From Thermoproteota archaeon (GTDB taxonomy: Archaea > Thermoproteota > Methanomethylicia > Methanomethylicales > B66-G16): 9,847 bases of DNA. A program made the position numbers and the translations under genes. A model generated the notes under the pieces. It was not told where the DNA came from. It saw nothing but the letters and a program-made list of their open reading frames with translations, and did not search any database. The stretch is from contig QMQV01000054.1 of the NCBI GenBank assembly GCA_003649085.1, positions 1 through 9,847 of the forward strand, read 5' to 3'. Positions 7,284 to 9,847 of the stretch are shown one piece after another. The stretch's first letter is position 1. Every line of letters begins with the position of its first letter.

Positions 7284-8436
7284 GTAAAAGCCCCCTAGCC
7301 ATCTCAATAAGCTGTTCAACAGTTAATGGTCCCTTACGCTCATCATAGGCCTTTACGGCATTTAACAACTCATGAAGCTTGTCGTCGGAAAGCTTAAGCC
7401 CTCTGCTTTCAAGCACTTCTTTAATCCCAGATAAACCAGAATGCTTACCAAAAACAATTTGTCTATGCATACCAACGAGTTCCGGAGAATAACACTCGTA
7501 GGTAAATGGGTTTTTAAGTACGGCAGCAACGTGAATACCAGATTCGTGTTTAAACGCGTTTTCTCCAACAATGGGCTTGCAAATATGTACTTTAACACCA
7601 GATAGCTTTTCGACAAGCTCTGAAAGCTCCTTAAGCATGTAAAGCTTAAAACCTAAGTCAACTCCATATAGGCAGTATAAGGCCATCACAACCTCCTCTA
7701 ATGCCGCATTGCCGCAGCGTTCTCCTAAGCCATTAATAGAAACAGAAATCGCATCGGCACCTGCCTCATATGCAGCTAAAGAGTTTGCAACAGCAAGTCC
7801 CAGGTCGTTATGACAGTGTACCGAAATCGTGCCCTTAACTTGCTCTTTAACAAAACTGACAAGCTTCTTAAAAGCTGATGGGGCGATGGCGCCAACCGTA
7901 TCTGCTAAGCCAAATCTATCAGCACCATACTCTTTAGCACGCTTAAATAAGCCTATTAAACGCTCAACGTCAGTCCTCGTAGCATCTTCAGCTGTTATTT
8001 GGGTGAAAATGCCATGCTCTTTAGCGTATTCAACGGCATTAACAGCACAGTCCACGGCTTGCTCATAGCTGATCTTAAGCTTATATTTTAAGTGGAGATC
8101 AGATAGCGGTATGAAAATTATAACGCCATCAACATCGCAGCTTAAGGCTACATCAACGTCATTACGTAAAGCCCTGCAAAGAGCTAAAACCTTAGCTTTA
8201 AGTCTTTCACTAGCTACTTTCTTAACAGCAACCCTCTCCTCCTCTGAAACAACTGGAAAACCAGCTTCAATTTCGTGAATGCCAAACTCATCAAGTTTAC
8301 GAGCAATTAAAACCTTATCATCAACTGAAAACCTCACACCGGGGGTTTGCTCGCCATCCCTCAAAGTGGTGTCATATATGGTGACAAACCTATTAACCTT
8401 AACTTCTTCATTATATGGGCTAGCTACGCAGCTCAT
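7264..8436 (-). CDS. aksA: Homocitrate synthase (AksA / NifV type)
   Basis: Condenses acetyl-CoA with 2-oxoglutarate and, in methanogens, with the longer 2-oxoadipate and 2-oxopimelate, starting each elongation round toward 2-oxosuberate. The TIM-barrel shows YDTTLRDGEQTPGV (21-34, with R26 and the metal ligand D27), HCHNDLG (207-213, metal ligands H207 and H209), GLGERCGNA (236-244, including N243) and GENAFKHESGIH (291-302), with PELVGMHRQIVFGKHSG (318-334) after it. At 390 aa it lacks the C-terminal leucine-binding regulatory domain of LeuA, which with the FKHESGIH...FGKHSG pattern supports homocitrate rather than isopropylmalate synthase. The ATG overlaps the mtxX stop by 4 nt, with GCGAGG about ten nt upstream. 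Exact 2-oxoacid specificity cannot be read from the sequence, and 2-isopropylmalate or citramalate synthase activity is not strictly excluded. Confidence 0.9.
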   Translation of the reverse strand: MSCVASPYNEEVKVNRFVTIYDTTLRDGEQTPGVRFSVDDKVLIARKLDEFGIHEIEAGFPVVSEEERVAVKKVASERLKAKVLALCRALRNDVDVALSCDVDGVIIFIPLSDLHLKYKLKISYEQAVDCAVNAVEYAKEHGIFTQITAEDATRTDVERLIGLFKRAKEYGADRFGLADTVGAIAPSAFKKLVSFVKEQVKGTISVHCHNDLGLAVANSLAAYEAGADAISVSINGLGERCGNAALEEVVMALYCLYGVDLGFKLYMLKELSELVEKLSGVKVHICKPIVGENAFKHESGIHVAAVLKNPFTYECYSPELVGMHRQIVFGKHSGLSGIKEVLESRGLKLSDDKLHELLNAVKAYDERKGPLTVEQLIEMARGLLRGVNTR

Positions 8437-9257
8437 TTACTAAGCCTCGCTAAAGCTAACGCTTTAGCTAACAACAACGCATCTATAAAACCTCCCCTAC
8501 CCCGGAAAGTATCTACAAAAACTTTCTCTATGCCCATAATAGGAGCTCCAAAACTCCTAACTCCACATAACAGAGCTAGACATCTGACAAACAAGTTACC
8601 TAAAACGCCATTCCAGAAAACAAGGAGATCAGAGCTCTTAACAGCCTCCTCAACAACGATACCCCAATGAGCAACCTCTAAGCCACTAAACTTTTCGATA
8701 AGCTTATGCTTCAAAAGCTCAAGCTCAGCAATACTCTCATCGACGTACTCGCACCTACCGACATCCTCAAGCCTACCACATGATACCAGGCCAACCCTCT
8801 TAACAGGAAAACCAAGCTCGCCACAGAGCCTAACACCAGCCTCCACAAGCCTAACCTTCTCCTCAAAGCTAAAGCCTTCATCAACACCGACAGGAGCAAC
8901 AAGTAAAGGCCTGCTGTCAAACTCCAATATAGAAACCCTCAATAACTCACTAACACTGAAACGCTTCCTTAAACACTCCAAGACACTTCTAGCCCCCAAA
9001 GACCCCCTAACACAAGCATCAACTTCACCACTCCACAACAAATCCACCAAAACTTCCTCAGGACAATCACAAACTAAGACCTTACAAAAATCGCAAGAGA
9101 GACCCCTGTTTGACACTATAGTAAAGTCAGCAACACCCCTCAATGCCTCAATACTTTTAACAACACTATTAACATCAACACCAGCTCCAACGCCAATCCT
9201 AATCTTAGGAAAAGAACGAGCACGCTCCCACAAAACATCAGAAAGTCCCATCGACAA
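8433..9257 (-). CDS. mtxX: MtxX, methanogenesis marker protein 4
   Basis: The family is restricted mostly to methanogens and is usually named a methyltransferase subunit, but its fold belongs with phosphate acetyl/butyryl transferases and its reaction is unknown. Recognisable segments are CVRGSLGARSVL (82-93), an APVGVDEG motif (121-128), VSCGRLEDVGR (158-168) with VDESIAE (172-178), then GNLFVRCLALLCG (220-232) and FRGRGGFIDALLLAKALA (251-268). Length (272-274 aa) is usual. The start is either the TTG at 9257 or, I think more likely, the ATG at 9251, which has GGGG at 9259-9262 seven nt upstream; neither has a canonical Shine-Dalgarno. It is the first gene of the operon and its stop overlaps aksA. 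Position suggests an acyl-transfer or acyl-phosphate role in coenzyme B synthesis, which is inference. Confidence 0.88.
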   Translation of the reverse strand: MSMGLSDVLWERARSFPKIRIGVGAGVDVNSVVKSIEALRGVADFTIVSNRGLSCDFCKVLVCDCPEEVLVDLLWSGEVDACVRGSLGARSVLECLRKRFSVSELLRVSILEFDSRPLLVAPVGVDEGFSFEEKVRLVEAGVRLCGELGFPVKRVGLVSCGRLEDVGRCEYVDESIAELELLKHKLIEKFSGLEVAHWGIVVEEAVKSSDLLVFWNGVLGNLFVRCLALLCGVRSFGAPIMGIEKVFVDTFRGRGGFIDALLLAKALALARLSK

Positions 9258-9311
9258 GCCCCAAACAACCCCACGCTACCACACCTAAAAACCTTACCCA
9301 AAAACAAACCA

Positions 9312-9318
9312 CATAAAA
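9312..9318 (-). promoter_or_regulatory. Possible TATA box for the coenzyme B operon
   Basis: On the minus strand TTTTATG lies about 55-65 nt upstream of the mtxX start, which predicts a transcription start near 9289 and a G/T-rich leader of about 30-40 nt. Other A/T stretches (e.g. near 9325 and 9340) could serve instead, so this is only a best candidate. The gap 9258-9370 holds no gene. Confidence 0.3.
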
Positions 9319-9335
9319 CAACATAAAGGCAAAAC

Positions 9336-9343
9336 TAATAAAA
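9336..9343 (+). promoter_or_regulatory. Possible TATA box for tRNA-Glu
   Basis: An AATAAAA-like A/T stretch is centred about 31 nt upstream of the first tRNA base, leaving room for a start a few bases before the mature 5' end. The match to an archaeal TATA consensus is only fair. Confidence 0.3.
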
Positions 9344-9370
9344 CAGAAAAACGTCAAAACACCATGCTGG

Positions 9371-9470
9371 GCTCCGGTCGTCTAGTCCGGTCAAGGATAC
9401 GGGCCTTTCGAGCTAAGAAATAAAGCAAAGAAAGCCCGCGACCCGGGTTCAAATCCCGGCCGGAGCACCA
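9371..9470 (+). tRNA. tRNA-Glu (UUC anticodon) with 22-nt intron
   Basis: All arms pair: acceptor GCTCCGG (9371-9377) with CCGGAGC (9460-9466), discriminator A9467 and an encoded CCA (9468-9470). The D stem is GTCT/GGAT with G-U pairs and GG in the loop. The anticodon stem is CGGGC (9400-9404) with GCCCG (9434-9438), and the T arm is CCGGG-TTCAAAT-CCCGG (9443-9459). The anticodon TTC is at 9407-9409, followed by G37 (9410). The intron occupies 9411-9432, between positions 37 and 38, the canonical site. Removing it leaves a normal 78-nt tRNA including CCA. It is transcribed away from the coenzyme B operon. Confidence 0.95.
9411..9432 (+). other. tRNA intron with perfect bulge-helix-bulge
   Basis: The pre-tRNA folds with the anticodon stem as outer helix, a 4-bp central helix CTTT (9405-9408) with AAAG (9427-9430), a 3-nt bulge CGA (9409-9411) on the 5' side and AAA (9431-9433) on the 3' side, and an inner helix GCT (9412-9414) with AGC (9424-9426) closing a 9-nt loop. 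Archaeal splicing endonuclease cuts after the second base of each bulge, giving exactly 9411-9432. Confidence 0.92.
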
Positions 9471-9481
9471 CCCTCTTTCTT
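9471..9481 (+). terminator. Pyrimidine-rich terminator of tRNA-Glu
   Basis: CCCTCTTTCTT follows the CCA directly. A T-rich run right after a tRNA is usual for archaeal termination, though the T-runs here are short and interrupted. Confidence 0.4.
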
Positions 9482-9483
9482 AA

Positions 9484-9710
9484 TTAATGGTGAGGATCGC
9501 AACCGTATAGCAAAGTTAGGATCGTCGAATGGTCGTCCTCATATCTTAGAGGATCTGCACCTCGCACATCTTCATCATTAATGTATGATGTACCAGCCCT
9601 GAAAGCGAATGATTAGTGACATCCGCTACCATCTCAGCAATTTCGCTTATAGCTTTCTTCGAGTTAGCACCCCATTTTTTAGAGAAACTACGATTTTGTT
9701 CCTTAACCAT
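9484..9710 (-). pseudogene. Small minus-strand gene, apparently frameshifted
   Basis: I do not recognise the product. From the ATG at 9710 the first frame encodes 54 aa (stop at 9546-9548), beginning M-V-K-E-Q-N-R-S-F-S-K-K-W-G-A-N-S-K-K-A and continuing with a helical, acidic segment ISEIAEMVADVTNH. Around 9590-9610 the protein-like character moves to another frame, which reads F-A-F-R-A-G-T-S-Y-I-N-D-E-D-V-R-G-A-D-P and then a D/E-rich tail ending CDPHH at the stop 9484-9486. The total span is one base short of a multiple of three, so one lost base (or a small deletion) would join them into about 75 aa. The pattern GA, helix, then AG-T-x-x-x-x-E-D-V is loosely histone-fold-like, which is speculative. 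The ATG is about 26 nt from a TTTTAAAA box, fitting a leaderless start. It may be a pseudogene, a sequencing error, or a real 54-aa protein. Confidence 0.4.
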
Positions 9711-9720
9711 AAAGGTTAAG
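9702..9720. repeat. Perfect 7-bp inverted repeat, possible operator
   Basis: CTTAACC (9702-9708) and GGTTAAG (9714-9720) flank a 5-nt spacer. It lies 12 nt from the TTTTAAAA box and covers the ATG of the small minus-strand gene, so it would suit a dimeric regulator controlling one or both divergent genes. Confidence 0.45.
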
Positions 9721-9732
9721 CAAAAGATACCC

Positions 9733-9740
9733 TTTTAAAA
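9733..9740. promoter_or_regulatory. Symmetric TATA box, possibly bidirectional
   Basis: TTTTAAAA reads the same on both strands. About 26 nt to the right gives a plus-strand start near 9763, 12 nt before the ATG at 9775. About 26 nt to the left gives a minus-strand start near 9710, exactly the ATG of the small gene. Confidence 0.5.
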
Positions 9741-9767
9741 TCGAGGAGAGGTGTCATTAAGACTCGT

Positions 9768-9774
9768 GAGGTGA
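9768..9774 (+). promoter_or_regulatory. Shine-Dalgarno site of the gene at 9775
   Basis: GAGGTGA is complementary to the archaeal 16S rRNA 3' end (ATCACCTC). It directly abuts the ATG, closer than usual, and the last codon-sized triplet before the ATG is an in-frame TGA, so no earlier start is possible. A second purine-rich stretch GAGGAGAGGTG (9743-9753) is further upstream. Confidence 0.5.
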
Positions 9775-9847
9775 ATGCCACTAGCAAGCTATATCGATTA
9801 TGAAGCCAGCATATTAGAAGCCTTTGAGAGAGCTTTGCCTAACTATG
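9775..9847 (+). CDS. 5' end of an unidentified gene (cut by window edge)
   Basis: Twenty-four codons are visible, beginning M-P-L-A-S-Y-I-D-Y-E-A-S-I-L-E-A-F-E-R-A, an acidic amphipathic helix-like start with no signal peptide. A Shine-Dalgarno abuts the ATG, a TATA-like TTTTAAAA lies about 39 nt upstream, and a stop codon immediately precedes the ATG in frame. The family cannot be named from so short a piece. Confidence 0.6.
   Translation, partial: MPLASYIDYEASILEAFERALPNY

Larger units (their letters stand above)
1041..9257 (-). other. Probable coenzyme B biosynthesis operon (8 genes)
   Basis: Eight same-strand genes have junctions of, in order of transcription, 4-nt overlap, 20-nt overlap, 4-nt overlap, then gaps of 13, 10, 2 and 3 nt. 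No internal terminator or promoter-sized gap occurs anywhere. Gene order: mtxX, aksA, aksD, aksE, TPP enzyme, methanogenesis marker 11, GMC/FeS oxidoreductase, glycosyltransferase. Co-transcription is inferred from spacing, not measured. Confidence 0.75.

Noticed and set aside
7284..7319. Upstream ATG start for the aksD large subunit
   Set aside because: The extra 12 residues do not resemble the family N-terminus and would give a 56-nt overlap with aksA; the GTG at 7283 begins exactly at the conserved LTLAEKIL segment.
7362..7616. Second minus-strand frame inside aksA
   Set aside because: Out-of-frame overlap with the well-conserved C-terminal part of homocitrate synthase.
5521..8436. Reading the aksA-aksD-aksE set as a leucine operon (leuA-leuC-leuD)
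   Set aside because: The synthase lacks the LeuA regulatory domain, the small subunit has YLRT, and the neighbours include methanogenesis markers; no leuB is present.
8347..8920. Open frames overlapping mtxX and the aksA start on both strands
   Set aside because: Products of the strong base skew in mtxX; low-complexity composition and no family match.
9371..9470. Calling the tRNA a degenerate or pseudo-tRNA because of the enlarged anticodon region
   Set aside because: The 22-nt insertion forms a perfect bulge-helix-bulge at the canonical 37/38 site and all arms pair after its removal.
1..9847. CRISPR array, insertion sequence or attachment site
   Set aside because: No spaced direct repeats, transposase-like frame or terminal inverted repeats were found; the region beside the tRNA shows no duplicated tRNA 3' end.

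Overview
The window comes from a methanogenic (or methanogen-derived, alkane-metabolising) archaeon. Evidence: a tRNA-Glu gene with a 22-nt intron bounded by a textbook archaeal bulge-helix-bulge, encoded CCA, TATA-type promoters with leaderless or short-leader starts, Shine-Dalgarno sites of the GGAGGT/GAGGTGA type, and genes of methanogen-restricted families (methanogenesis marker 4/MtxX, methanogenesis marker 11, AksA/AksD/AksE of coenzyme B synthesis). Phylum cannot be fixed from this window; a thermophilic Thermoproteota-type methanogen is my guess only.

Layout. Bases 1-272: 3' end of a plus-strand gene ending in a DUF3883-like domain, cut by the window edge. Bases 427-855: minus-strand zinc-ribbon protein of unknown function. 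Bases 1041-9257: eight tightly packed minus-strand genes, read from right to left: mtxX, aksA, aksD, aksE, a thiamine-diphosphate enzyme, methanogenesis marker 11, a flavin/iron-sulfur GMC-type oxidoreductase, and a family 2 glycosyltransferase. Junctions are 4-20 nt overlaps or 2-13 nt gaps, so one transcript is likely, with a T8 terminator about 100 nt after the last gene. Bases 9371-9470: plus-strand intron-containing tRNA-Glu(UUC). Bases 9484-9710: a small minus-strand gene that appears frameshifted. Base 9775 to the end: the start of a new plus-strand gene; a symmetric TTTTAAAA box lies between these two.

How the genes work together. AksA condenses 2-oxoglutarate with acetyl-CoA and AksD/AksE isomerise the homocitrate series, extending the chain to 2-oxosuberate, the precursor of the 7-mercaptoheptanoyl part of coenzyme B. 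The small subunit carries the YLRT loop typical of methanogen homoaconitase rather than isopropylmalate isomerase, which supports this over leucine synthesis. The steps after 2-oxosuberate (decarboxylation, sulfur introduction, amide bond to threonine, phosphorylation) lack assigned genes as far as I know. This operon adds a TPP enzyme that has lost acetolactate-synthase diagnostic residues, a marker protein with a TiaS-like GVDDTD motif, an acyl-phosphotransferase-fold marker protein, and a redox enzyme. The main proposal is that these are the missing late coenzyme B genes. The homoisocitrate dehydrogenase (AksF) is not in the window.
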